This document shows, in pieces, positions 54,560-63,209 of a stretch of 64,000 nt of DNA (position 1 is its first letter; every line of letters starts with the position of its first letter). The notes under the pieces were generated by a model. It was not told where the DNA came from and made no database searches. It saw only the letters and a list, made by a program, of their open reading frames with translations. This DNA comes from Fluviispira vulneris (GTDB lineage: Bacteria > Bdellovibrionota_B > Oligoflexia > Silvanigrellales > Silvanigrellaceae). Position numbers and translations under genes: made by a program. The stretch spans positions 62,001-126,000 of the forward strand of contig NZ_JACRSE010000003.1 of NCBI RefSeq assembly GCF_014281055.1. Direction: 5' to 3'.

Positions 54560-56995
54560 TTAAACTCTATTTGAATTAAACTTACTTAATAGATCAGTTA
54601 GACTTGCAGGTTTTTCAGGCTCTTTATTCATAGAGCGATTGCTATTCTCTTGTGAATTATTTTTTCTTGGAGAAAAGCTTGTTGCCTGATTTCTTCTGTT
54701 ATCATCCCTTCCTTTATTATTAAAATTAGATCGGGAATTCTGTTCAGTTGAAGCACCTGAGCGATTAGACTGATTCTGAGTATTGTTTGTTACATTATGT
54801 GTATTTTCTTCACAAGCGCGCTTAGAAAGAGATATTCTTTTTCTTTCTTTATCAATACCGATAACCTTAACTTTCACTTGTTGTCCAACAGTTATCGCCT
54901 GTGATAAATCTTTAATAAATTGATTTGAGAGTTCAGATATATGAATTAAACCATCTTGATGAACCCCAATGTCAACAAAAGCTCCAAAATTTGTTACATT
55001 AGTTACAGTCCCCGTTAAGACTTGGCCTTCTTTCAAATGATTAAAGTCGCGCACTTCACGGTTGTAAGATTGTTTAGCTCCTTCTTCACGAGGATCTCGG
55101 CCTGGCTTTAACAGCTCTTTGACAATATCTTGTAAAGTTGGCAATCCAACTTCTTCTGTTACATAATTATCAAGTTTAATTTTAGAAATTATCTCTCTTT
55201 TACCCAATAGTTCATTAACTGAAATAGATAAATCAGATGAAATTTTTTCAATAATAGAATAAGTTTCTGGGTGAACACCTGTGTTATCAAGTTTATTTTC
55301 ACTTTCCGGAATTCTTAAAAATCCTGCAGACTGCTCAAATGTTTTGGAACCAAATCCCATGACTTCAAATAATTTTTTTCTATCTTTGAACTCTCCATTT
55401 GCATCTCTATGTCTAACAATGCTTTTTGCTAAACTTGGCCCAATACCTGCAACATAAGAAAGAAGACTTGGACTAGCAGTATTTAAGTTAACACCAACAT
55501 AGTTCACACAACTCTCAACAACTTCGCTCAATTGTTTCTTTAAACGACTTTGATTTACATCGTGTTGATATTGGCCAACCCCAATGCTTTTGGGATCGAT
55601 TTTTACAAGTTCAGCAAGCGGATCTTGAAGTCTACGCGCAATACTTACGGCTCCGCGATAAGTGATATCGAGATCTGGAAATTCTTCACGTGCAATGTCA
55701 CTCGCTGAATAAACACTTGCTCCGGCTTCGTTTACAATTACAATTCGCGGATTTAATGCTTTATCAGTTGCCAATGCTTTTTCAACAAAAGCTTCCATTT
55801 CGCGACCAGCTGTTCCATTTCCAATTGAAATCAATTCAACTGAATGTTTTTTTATTAAATTTAATAAAATATCAACTGAATTTTTGTTTTTTGGTTTATC
55901 AAGATCTTCATCATGGATTGGATAAATAGTTGAGTAATCAAGAAGTTTCCCTGTCCCATCAACAACAACTATTTTACTTCCTGTTCTTAAACCTGGATCT
56001 ATTCCTAAAACAATACGTTTTGGAATTGGCGGGAGTAATAACAAATTCCGTAAATTCTTTCCAAAAACAAAAATAGCTTCTTCTTCAGCAAATGTTTTTG
56101 TTTCTAAACGCAATTCAGTCTCAAGACTTGGAGAAATAATTCTTGTGTAACTTTCTGATATACACTCTGTTAAAAAGTTTTTCACAACATCTGAAGCTGT
56201 GCTTTTTATAACGTGGCTTGCAATCATTGATTTTGGTATTTCAATATCAAAATCAAAAGTAACTTTTAAAATTTCTTCTTTTTCACCACGGCGAAGAGCC
56301 ATGAGTCTATGGGCTGCAATTGACTTAGCAGGTTCAGTAAAAGAATAATAATTGTTATATTTTGTTTTCTTATCTTTATGTTCTTCTCTAACTTCAGATT
56401 TAAAAATTGCATTCTCATACATCCAATGACGCAATTCTTTTCTCATCTCTGCAATTTCAGATACATTTTCTGCAATATAGTCTTTTGTACCTTGTATAAC
56501 TATTTCTAAATTTGTAAGATCATCATGTTTACCAATATATGCAGAAAATAAGGGTGCTAAATCGATAAGTGAAGATTCTTGCTTTAGTATTTCTTCTGCA
56601 AGTGGTGCTAAACCTCTTTCAGAAGCAATTTGACCTCTAGTACGCTTTTTAGGTTTAAATGGTAAATAAAGATCTTCAAGATCAGATTTTACTTTGCAAG
56701 AAAGAATTTTTGCTTGTAGCTCAGGATTTAATTTACCTTGTTCTGTAATCGATCTGAGTATTGCATCTTTTCTTTCGTTCAAAGCAAAGATATATTCGAA
56801 TTTATCGCGAATATCTCGAATTTGAACTTCATCAAGGCCGTTTGTTACTTCTTTCCTATATCGAGCAATAAATGGTATTGTGCAGTCATCAAGGATAAGA
56901 TTAAGAGTATTTTCAACCTGATTTTTAGGTAATTTTAAATCATTTGAAATATCTGATAATATTTCTTGAGTGAGAAGAATTTCTTTTATAGCCAT
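54560..56995 (-). CDS. tex: Tex, RNA-binding transcription accessory protein
   Basis: Read from the ATG at 56995 (811 residues), with GAG eight bases upstream; an in-frame start at 57058 adds 21 residues before the family's beginning. Domains in order: Tex N-terminal helical region, YqgF/RNase H-like core with VLGIDPGLRTGSKIVVVD, helix-hairpin-helix repeats (LLSYVAGIGPSLAKSIVRHR) and a C-terminal S1 domain (LTGTVTNVTNFGAFVDIGVHQDG). A tail of about 80 residues is rich in Asn, Ser, Arg and Gln and is low-complexity. Tex affects transcription and RNA handling. gloB follows at two bases. Confidence 0.94.
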   Translation of the reverse strand: MAIKEILLTQEILSDISNDLKLPKNQVENTLNLILDDCTIPFIARYRKEVTNGLDEVQIRDIRDKFEYIFALNERKDAILRSITEQGKLNPELQAKILSCKVKSDLEDLYLPFKPKKRTRGQIASERGLAPLAEEILKQESSLIDLAPLFSAYIGKHDDLTNLEIVIQGTKDYIAENVSEIAEMRKELRHWMYENAIFKSEVREEHKDKKTKYNNYYSFTEPAKSIAAHRLMALRRGEKEEILKVTFDFDIEIPKSMIASHVIKSTASDVVKNFLTECISESYTRIISPSLETELRLETKTFAEEEAIFVFGKNLRNLLLLPPIPKRIVLGIDPGLRTGSKIVVVDGTGKLLDYSTIYPIHDEDLDKPKNKNSVDILLNLIKKHSVELISIGNGTAGREMEAFVEKALATDKALNPRIVIVNEAGASVYSASDIAREEFPDLDITYRGAVSIARRLQDPLAELVKIDPKSIGVGQYQHDVNQSRLKKQLSEVVESCVNYVGVNLNTASPSLLSYVAGIGPSLAKSIVRHRDANGEFKDRKKLFEVMGFGSKTFEQSAGFLRIPESENKLDNTGVHPETYSIIEKISSDLSISVNELLGKREIISKIKLDNYVTEEVGLPTLQDIVKELLKPGRDPREEGAKQSYNREVRDFNHLKEGQVLTGTVTNVTNFGAFVDIGVHQDGLIHISELSNQFIKDLSQAITVGQQVKVKVIGIDKERKRISLSKRACEENTHNVTNNTQNQSNRSGASTEQNSRSNFNNKGRDDNRRNQATSFSPRKNNSQENSNRSMNKEPEKPASLTDLLSKFNSNRV

Positions 56996-57086
56996 AATAG
57001 TTACTCGCAATTTATGGTAGCTGGACAATGCTTTCCGCTCTAAGGGAAAGCAAAACACACGACAGACACTACACTTTTTTTTTACA

Positions 57087-57112
57087 AAAAAAAACCGCTT
57101 AAGCGGTTTTTT
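57087..57112. terminator. Bidirectional terminator after ndk
   Basis: AAAACCGCTTAAGCGGTTTT (57091-57110) is a perfect palindrome flanked by A and T runs. It ends ndk on the minus strand and lies before the Tex gene. Confidence 0.8.
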
Positions 57113-57139
57113 AAAATTATTATCCGTTTTTATCAGATA

Positions 57140-57565
57140 TTATTTTGCAGAATTTACAAGTTCTGTTCCAGAAAAGAAATACGCAACTTCAATTGCAGCA
57201 TTTTCGAGAGAGTCTGAACCATGTACAGTGTTTTCACCAATACTGAGGCCAAAATCCGCACGAATTGTTCCCTTATTTGCCTTTGAAGGATCTGTTGCCC
57301 CCATGAGTTCACGGTAAGCTGAGACAGCGTTTGCTCCTTCAAGAACGGATACAACCACAGGGCCAGAAGTCATATATTCACAAAGTTCGCCAAAGAAAGG
57401 ACGGGCTGAGTGAACTGCGTAGAATTGCTCAGCTTCGCGACGAGACATGTGCATTGTCTTCGTAGCAACAATGCGAAGCCCACTTTCTTCTATCTTAGTG
57501 AGAATTTTGCCTATAATATTTCTTTTTACACCATCTGGCTTGATGATTGAAAAGGTTCTTTCCAT
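57140..57565 (-). CDS. ndk: Nucleoside diphosphate kinase
   Basis: A 141-residue protein with the full NDK pattern: [40 protein letters not shown] and the catalytic His in [20 protein letters not shown]. It balances nucleoside triphosphate pools by phosphate transfer through the His. It has a T-rich terminator after it and a single-gene layout. Confidence 0.97.
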   Translation of the reverse strand: MERTFSIIKPDGVKRNIIGKILTKIEESGLRIVATKTMHMSRREAEQFYAVHSARPFFGELCEYMTSGPVVVSVLEGANAVSAYRELMGATDPSKANKGTIRADFGLSIGENTVHGSDSLENAAIEVAYFFSGTELVNSAK

Positions 57566-57701
57566 AATTATATACCTCTTAAATTGATAAAGAAAGCAAA
57601 GTTTAATAAACCCGTTCGGAGGCTATTTTTAAAATAGCTCTGGTGTCAATAGAAAACAGAGAAAATAAGAAAATCATTTTGCTTTCGTCTCAAGTTGGAA
57701 G

Positions 57702-59246
57702 CTACTTCTCCCCAATAGACTCTTTCATTATAAAGTCCTGTAAAATATGCAACCATATACGGGGACGAGGATTACCTTCATGTGAATCCCGAATAATTTC
57801 CTTTAAAATACGAATCAAAAAACAAAAATTGAATAAATCTTGAGAAGTTTCTGAACTCTTAGGTTTTAACTGAGAAGAACCTATATTTTCATCTAAACTA
57901 TTATTATAAAACTTAAAAAAAGTAGATTCTATTTCTTTTAATGTTGGCAAATATTTCTCTGGCATGACTACTTCGGAAATTTTAACAGAATTAAAATTAT
58001 CCATTTTTATATTCATATTGTCTTCAATATCTGTTAATGATGCATAATATTTCCGTTCAGTAAAATACCAAGCAAATCTGAGGCTCACGATTATTGAAGC
58101 TATATCTTTTAAACACGGTTGTTTTAGTCTGCGATAAGTAGGATCATCAAAATGATCTGATTCATAATCAAGTAATATAAGGCCATCTTTACCAATTAAA
58201 ATCTGACCAAGATGCACATTACCATGATTTCTTATTCGCAAACCAAGGTCATCTGCATGTTTAATTTTTTCAATTATTCTTTCAACAAAGCTAGGAAGTA
58301 AATAAAATACCCCCGAATAAATAGGATATATCTCTTGCATTTCTAAAACTTTTTTCATTCTTTCATGCAACTTTTCAATTAAGATATCAAGCCATCTTGT
58401 CTTAGTCTCTTCTGTATTTTGTTCTGGTGCTAAATCTGTACCCCGTGGGGCAATAACCATTGCCTTATGAAAGTCTCCTAAAACACGCCCAAGCGATTCG
58501 ATTATATTTAAAACTTGGTTCCAAGCTTCTTCAGAGGACCGCTCCTTTAATTTTTTTGGGAAACGAGCTTTATGCAATAAAGAAACGATCTGTGGGAATA
58601 AAGTACCATTATTTTGAATATATTTAACGCCTATAGCTATATGTGACTTTTTAATATTATGGGAATTATATTCAAATACACTTATTAGTTTAGCAAAATT
58701 TAAAAATATATTTTGACTGCTTAAATAACTTAACAGCTCAACTTCAATTGATTGAGGATGCTCTTTTTCAATAGTTCTAAATATTTTATAAGCTATTTGA
58801 AAATCCAAACGCACACAGGTATTTTTCGCATCACTCCAAATCCCTATAGCAATAAAGCTTGGCTCTCCCGTGCTTTTTTTGTGAAAAAAAGTACCTTTTT
58901 TTGCCGTTGGTAAAGGATTCTTTTGCTTCTGTGACAAGCGCCATGATTCATAAAAATGTCCATCTGCAGAAGCATCTCTTAAGCTCCACGGAGAAATCGT
59001 AATCAGATCTCCGTCCTCACTGTATCTCGCTAACCGAAATGGTAAAACATATAAGTCAGAAATTCCTTCGAATTCAATTATAAGAAAACCAGCAGCCCCT
59101 TGTGCACTGGTCTCAAATAAACACAGATCGAATACTTTGCCTTTAGGTTCTTTTAATTGTTTAAATGGAAAATTACTCTGTTCTAACCAAGTTTGGTGCG
59201 AAATAGCCTCTACAAGTTTCTCAATAATTTCAATAAAGGCATTCAT
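57702..59246 (-). CDS. Maltokinase-like phosphotransferase family protein with altered HGD motif
   Basis: A 514-residue protein resembling bacterial maltokinase. Its N-terminal cap contains DLITISPWSLRDASADGHFYE, and the C-terminal aminoglycoside-phosphotransferase-like lobe has NHGNVHLGQILIGKDGLIL, LDYESD, then RRLKQPCLKDIASIIVSLRFAW. In active family members the first of these reads HGD, whose Asp is the catalytic base; here it is Asn (codon AAT). The metal DYE is kept. So the enzyme may be inactive, or use another residue. No trehalose or glycogen genes are nearby. It begins 16 bases after the NifU-domain gene. Confidence 0.7.
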   Translation of the reverse strand: MNAFIEIIEKLVEAISHQTWLEQSNFPFKQLKEPKGKVFDLCLFETSAQGAAGFLIIEFEGISDLYVLPFRLARYSEDGDLITISPWSLRDASADGHFYESWRLSQKQKNPLPTAKKGTFFHKKSTGEPSFIAIGIWSDAKNTCVRLDFQIAYKIFRTIEKEHPQSIEVELLSYLSSQNIFLNFAKLISVFEYNSHNIKKSHIAIGVKYIQNNGTLFPQIVSLLHKARFPKKLKERSSEEAWNQVLNIIESLGRVLGDFHKAMVIAPRGTDLAPEQNTEETKTRWLDILIEKLHERMKKVLEMQEIYPIYSGVFYLLPSFVERIIEKIKHADDLGLRIRNHGNVHLGQILIGKDGLILLDYESDHFDDPTYRRLKQPCLKDIASIIVSLRFAWYFTERKYYASLTDIEDNMNIKMDNFNSVKISEVVMPEKYLPTLKEIESTFFKFYNNSLDENIGSSQLKPKSSETSQDLFNFCFLIRILKEIIRDSHEGNPRPRIWLHILQDFIMKESIGEK

Positions 59247-59262
59247 ATTTATTTTTCTTAAG

Positions 59263-59499
59263 TTAGTCTGTTACGATAACATCTTCTAAATCAGGGAATT
59301 CTTCTAATATATAATTAGAAATTGACTCAGATGTATAAGCTTGTATAGAGCAACTCCCACAAGATCCTGAGAGCTCCAAAGTTAAAATATTATTATCAAG
59401 GCTAATAATATTAACCTCTCCACCATGTGCAGCCACACCTGGTGATATTTTTTCATCTATAAAACTTTTTACATTATTATACTGAACTGAGTTTTTCAT
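59263..59499 (-). CDS. NifU C-terminal domain protein
   Basis: A 78-residue protein corresponding to the NifU-like C-terminal (Nfu) domain. GVAAHGGEVNIISL and GSCGSCSIQAYT contain the CxxC pair that binds an iron-sulfur cluster between two subunits. Such small Nfu proteins carry clusters to target enzymes, of which there are many in the respiratory block. A maltokinase-like gene follows after 16 bases. Confidence 0.85.
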   Translation of the reverse strand: MKNSVQYNNVKSFIDEKISPGVAAHGGEVNIISLDNNILTLELSGSCGSCSIQAYTSESISNYILEEFPDLEDVIVTD

Positions 59500-59713
59500 A
59501 CAAATTGACTACCTTTTTTAAAGTCTAACAACAAGCTGAGAATGCTTATTATAGGAGCCGCCTAACTTACTAAGAAAGTTAACCCTTAAAATATTAGCAT
59601 AGTTTGGTTCATGACGGAAGACTTGCACTGAAAAGTATATCGTGTTGCAATAAATTTAGCCGATATTTTCTATGATGTAATCTAAATATTTATAAATTTT
59701 TGTGAGGAAATTC

Positions 59714-60838
59714 ATGGCTATTGCTCCAAATTCGAGCAAATTCAAATTCAAACCATTAATACTATTCATTAATTTTCTCATAAGCCAAAATATTTTTGCC
59801 TCATATTTTCCTCTAGAATTTGAAGAGGTTAACCCTTTACCGTTTAGTTTGAATAGTTTCCCCACAGCTCTCTACAATCTCAGCGGCTTACCTATCAATG
59901 CTTTACAGGTTTTGAATGACTCATATCGTTTAAGAATGCAAAAACAAATCTCTGATTTATGTCAAAGAGTTGATTACACTTACAAAAAACTTGATTGGGG
60001 TAAAAGCCCCTGCTTTTCCTTACCTTTAACCTATAATTATGTGAGTGAAAATGGAAAACCGTTAGTATACTGGGAGTTTGCAGATAATTCATCTGGTTTT
60101 GATGAAAGCCAAAGACGCAATGTCACTCTCATTTTAGGAGGAGTGCATCCAGATGAACTCACACCAGTTCATCTGGCATTCCAATTTGCAGAAGCCTTAA
60201 ATAAAAATCCTAACCTATATAAAGATTCAAGAGTTATCATTGCACCACTTGTGAATCCAGACGGATTTTTTGCAAATCCCCCTAAAAGAACGAATGCTAA
60301 TGGAGTTGATTTAAATAGAAATTTCCCAACAACCACTTGGAGTAAATACGCTTATCAAATATGGTATAACTCAAAAGATCGGGATAAGAGAAAGTTTCCT
60401 GGAAGATTTCCGAACTCTGAGCAAGGAACACGCTTTCAAGCAGACTTAATAAACAAATTTCAGCCAAATAAAGTTATATCTATTCATGCTCCCCTTGCAT
60501 TTCTCGACTTAGATTACGAAATACCTAAACTTCTAACAATTGGACCACAAACTGAGCAACAGAAAAAGGCTCGCAATTTAACAGAGCTTCTATCTAGAAG
60601 TGCTGGCAATTATAAAATAAAAGACTTTGGAATTTATCCAGGTAGTTTAGGTAACTATGCAGGTAATGAAAGAGTAATTCCAACCATAACTTTAGAATTG
60701 AGTAGCAGCAATCCTAAACTTGTGAAGAAATTTTGGCGGGATTTTTCTCCTGGAATTTTTAAAGCACTTAAATATGAATTTAAAAAACATCAATTAGATG
60801 ATCTTCAAGCCTCTGCTCTCTGGAAAACCCTGAATTGA
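59714..60838 (+). CDS. M14 family zinc carboxypeptidase, exported
   Basis: Read from the ATG at 59714 (374 residues), with GAGGA five bases upstream; the GTG at 59702 is less likely. It has a signal peptide (PLILFINFLISQNIFAS). Zinc-site residues fit ILGGVHPDELTPVH (HxxE) and VISIHAPL (second His). PLVNPDGFFANPPKRTNANGVDLNRNFP is the M14 substrate-binding block, and TITLELSS holds the catalytic Glu. It resembles MpaA-type murein peptide amidases, so a role in peptidoglycan peptide cleavage is likely. Confidence 0.85.
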   Translation: MAIAPNSSKFKFKPLILFINFLISQNIFASYFPLEFEEVNPLPFSLNSFPTALYNLSGLPINALQVLNDSYRLRMQKQISDLCQRVDYTYKKLDWGKSPCFSLPLTYNYVSENGKPLVYWEFADNSSGFDESQRRNVTLILGGVHPDELTPVHLAFQFAEALNKNPNLYKDSRVIIAPLVNPDGFFANPPKRTNANGVDLNRNFPTTTWSKYAYQIWYNSKDRDKRKFPGRFPNSEQGTRFQADLINKFQPNKVISIHAPLAFLDLDYEIPKLLTIGPQTEQQKKARNLTELLSRSAGNYKIKDFGIYPGSLGNYAGNERVIPTITLELSSSNPKLVKKFWRDFSPGIFKALKYEFKKHQLDDLQASALWKTLN

Positions 60839-60966
60839 GAGCAATATCTTAATCTTCTCCAACTAAAACTTGAAATTTTTTACCTACTTGTTAAATAAAA
60901 CAAGCTATCGTCATTTGATTGTTTATAGCATTTAAAAATTCAAATCACATACTGGATCTAAGACTC

Positions 60967-62076
60967 ATGCCTCTAAAATTCGATTACATTGCCAAAGATC
61001 CCCACTCAGAAGCAAGACGCGGACGAGTCCACACAGCTCATGGAACCATCGAAACCCCCGTTTTTATGTCAGTAGGAACTTTCGGAGCGGTGAGAACCCT
61101 TGATCACACTGAAGTCGAAGAGATAGGCGTGCAAATAATTTTAGGGAACACATACCATTTGTATCTGCGTCCAGGGCCAGAAATTTTAAAAGATGTTGGC
61201 GGTTACCATAAACTCATTGGCTGGAATAAACCCATTTTAACAGACAGCGGTGGATTCCAAATTTTCTCCCTGCCACACCAAAGGGTTATTGGTGAAAAAG
61301 GAGTTACATTTAAAAGTTATATTGACCAAAGTTATAAGCGTCTCACACCGGAAAGTGACATTGCCTTTCAAGAAACTATTGGGTCAGATATCATGATGGT
61401 TCTTGATGTTTGCGTTCCCTCCACTAGTCCATACGAAGTTTGCGTCGATGCCATGCAAAGAACTCATCGCTGGGCTAAACGCTGTAAACTTGCAAAAACA
61501 AAAGATGAGAATTCACTATTTGGTATTGTCCAAGGAGCAATTCACGAGAATCTCCGTAAAGAAAGCGCAGAGACATTAGTCGATCTTGATTTTGATGGTT
61601 ATGCAGTTGGAGGATTAGCTGTTGGGGAAACAGATGAAGAACGGGAACATTTCACCAAATTCACGGCTCGTCTTTTACCGACTCACAAACCTCGTTACCT
61701 TATGGGAGTTGGTACCCCACACGATCTCGTTCGCAGTGTACGAGCAGGTATCGATATGTTCGACTGTATCATACCAACAAACCATGCTCGCCAAGGGGTT
61801 GCTTATACATTCTCTGGTAAAGTAAAAATGCGAAGAGTTTTCCATGCGCGTGATCAAAATCCAATTGATCCTTCTTGCGCTTGTTACGTTTGTAAACGAT
61901 TTACCAGAGCTTATTTACATCAATTAACAAAATGCGAAGAACCCACAGGCTGGAAGCTAATTGCTTATCATAATACCTGGTTTTACGAACGCCTTATGGA
62001 GAAAATCCGTGAAACGATTGTAGCTGGAACATTTTCAAAATTTGCTAAAGACTTTCTGTCTCAAGTAGAAGAATAG
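60967..62076 (+). CDS. tgt: Queuine tRNA-ribosyltransferase
   Basis: Read from the ATG at 60967 (369 residues), where the family sequence begins (LKFDYIAKDPHSEARRGR); a start at 60919 would add 16 unrelated residues. Key blocks: DSGGFQIFSL with the catalytic region, DVCVPSTSPYE, GGLAVGE, and FDCIIPTNHARQG with the nucleophile Asp. The zinc site CACYVCKRFTRAYLHQL follows. It exchanges guanine-34 for preQ1 in tRNAs with GUN anticodons. A strong bidirectional terminator follows. Confidence 0.95.
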   Translation: MPLKFDYIAKDPHSEARRGRVHTAHGTIETPVFMSVGTFGAVRTLDHTEVEEIGVQIILGNTYHLYLRPGPEILKDVGGYHKLIGWNKPILTDSGGFQIFSLPHQRVIGEKGVTFKSYIDQSYKRLTPESDIAFQETIGSDIMMVLDVCVPSTSPYEVCVDAMQRTHRWAKRCKLAKTKDENSLFGIVQGAIHENLRKESAETLVDLDFDGYAVGGLAVGETDEEREHFTKFTARLLPTHKPRYLMGVGTPHDLVRSVRAGIDMFDCIIPTNHARQGVAYTFSGKVKMRRVFHARDQNPIDPSCACYVCKRFTRAYLHQLTKCEEPTGWKLIAYHNTWFYERLMEKIRETIVAGTFSKFAKDFLSQVEE

Positions 62077-62096
62077 ACACTTCGTAAATTTTTAAC

Positions 62097-62131
62097 AAAA
62101 AAAAGCCCCTCGAGAAGAGGGGCTTTTTTTT
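62097..62131. terminator. Bidirectional terminator between tgt and carD
   Basis: GCCCCTC-GAGAA-GAGGGGC is flanked by eight A residues on the left and a run of T on the right, so it ends both convergent genes. Confidence 0.92.
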
Positions 62132-62141
62132 AAAAGCAAGC

Positions 62142-62645
62142 TTAAATCGCAAAAAGGATATGATTTAATTCATGTTCTATCACACTTTTTTCTTCGCCGC
62201 GGGCAACAGAAATTTCAGACACGAGCATATTACGAGCTCGTTCAAGCATTTTCTTTTCGCCAAAAGAAAGCTCTTTGTCAGAGCTAAGAGAGGAAAGATC
62301 TCTTAAAACCTCTGCAATTTCAACGAGATCGCCTGTGTTAAGCTTATCGTTTAAAGCTCTAAAACGACGATTCCAAGTTGCAGTCGATTTTTTAGAAGGA
62401 GATTGCAAGATTTGAAAAACTTTTTCCACATCTGGAAGAGAAATTACGGAACGAAGTCCTACAGTCTTTGCAGCACGTGTGGGAACCATGACTTTTGCAC
62501 CAGTAGAATGGATTTTTAAGACGTAAAAATCCTGCTGAGCCCCACCAATACTGCATTCTTCAATGTTTTCTATTGTTCCAACACCATGGCAAGGATAAAC
62601 AGCTTTTTGACCAACAGTAAAATCATAGAATTTTTCAGCATTCAT
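62142..62645 (-). CDS. carD: CarD family transcriptional regulator
   Basis: Read from the ATG at 62645 (167 residues), with GGAGGT eight bases upstream; a start at 62711 adds 22 unrelated residues. The N-terminal RNA-polymerase-interacting (RID) Tudor-like domain starts FTVGQKAVYPCHGVGTIENIEE, and a helical DNA-binding C-terminal part contains TWNRRFRALNDKLNTGD and FGEKKMLERARNMLVSEIS. CarD-type proteins stabilise promoter open complexes. It is divergent from the HD-domain gene. Confidence 0.92.
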   Translation of the reverse strand: MNAEKFYDFTVGQKAVYPCHGVGTIENIEECSIGGAQQDFYVLKIHSTGAKVMVPTRAAKTVGLRSVISLPDVEKVFQILQSPSKKSTATWNRRFRALNDKLNTGDLVEIAEVLRDLSSLSSDKELSFGEKKMLERARNMLVSEISVARGEEKSVIEHELNHILFAI

Positions 62646-63209
62646 GCAGCAAGACCTCCAGAAAAAAGATAAAACCCGTTGAAACTTGGCAGAGTAATTC
62701 AAGCAAAACAACGAGTTACACTTATGTTTTTAAATAAAAAATGTAATACTATCTAAATTTAATAACTTTATTCTTATGCAAACAGATTTCATTGATGAAA
62801 AAACCAAGGAGCCCCCAAAGTACCCAAAAATTATTGAATACAAAAATTTTCAAATCAATTTCAAAAAGTTATCTTCATATAACTGTAGTGAAAAACTTGA
62901 AGTTAAGATTTGACACTTTCAAAAAAACCTAATAATGAGTCGCCTAGAGAGAATGTAAGTAAAAAACTCTGATACGAATGTGAAACCAGGGTTCAACCAA
63001 CATTTCTCAACGCATATAAACTTTGTGTGTCGGACGCCCCTAAACTTCATGCATCAAAAACGAGACTTAAATGAGTCTGCTTTCGTAAGTCAAAGCATCA
63101 GCAACAATACCCTAGACAAACAGTCTTTGTCAATTTATTTTGCATAGAATTTGCGCAGCTATTTAACATTTATACATTTTTTGTTACGTAGTTTATAAAA
63201 GGAGAAAAA
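62646..63209. other. 564-base intergenic region between carD and the HD-domain gene
   Basis: The left end holds the carD ribosome site. A 45-codon frame (62776-62913) has no ribosome site and no recognisable product, so I do not call it. From about 62940 to 63110 the sequence is less AT-rich, with several short inverted repeats (such as AGACT-TAAATG-AGTCT near 63065). This could be a structured leader or small RNA. The right end has AAAGGAG before the HD gene. No tRNA or known RNA family was found. Confidence 0.5.

Noticed and set aside
62776-62913. 45-codon open frame starting ATG upstream of the HD gene
   Set aside because: No ribosome site, no recognisable motif, and it lies in an AT-rich gap where such frames arise by chance.
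62986-62998. CCAGGGTTCAACC, similar to a tRNA T-arm
   Set aside because: No acceptor, anticodon or D-arm could be folded around it, and no CCA end.
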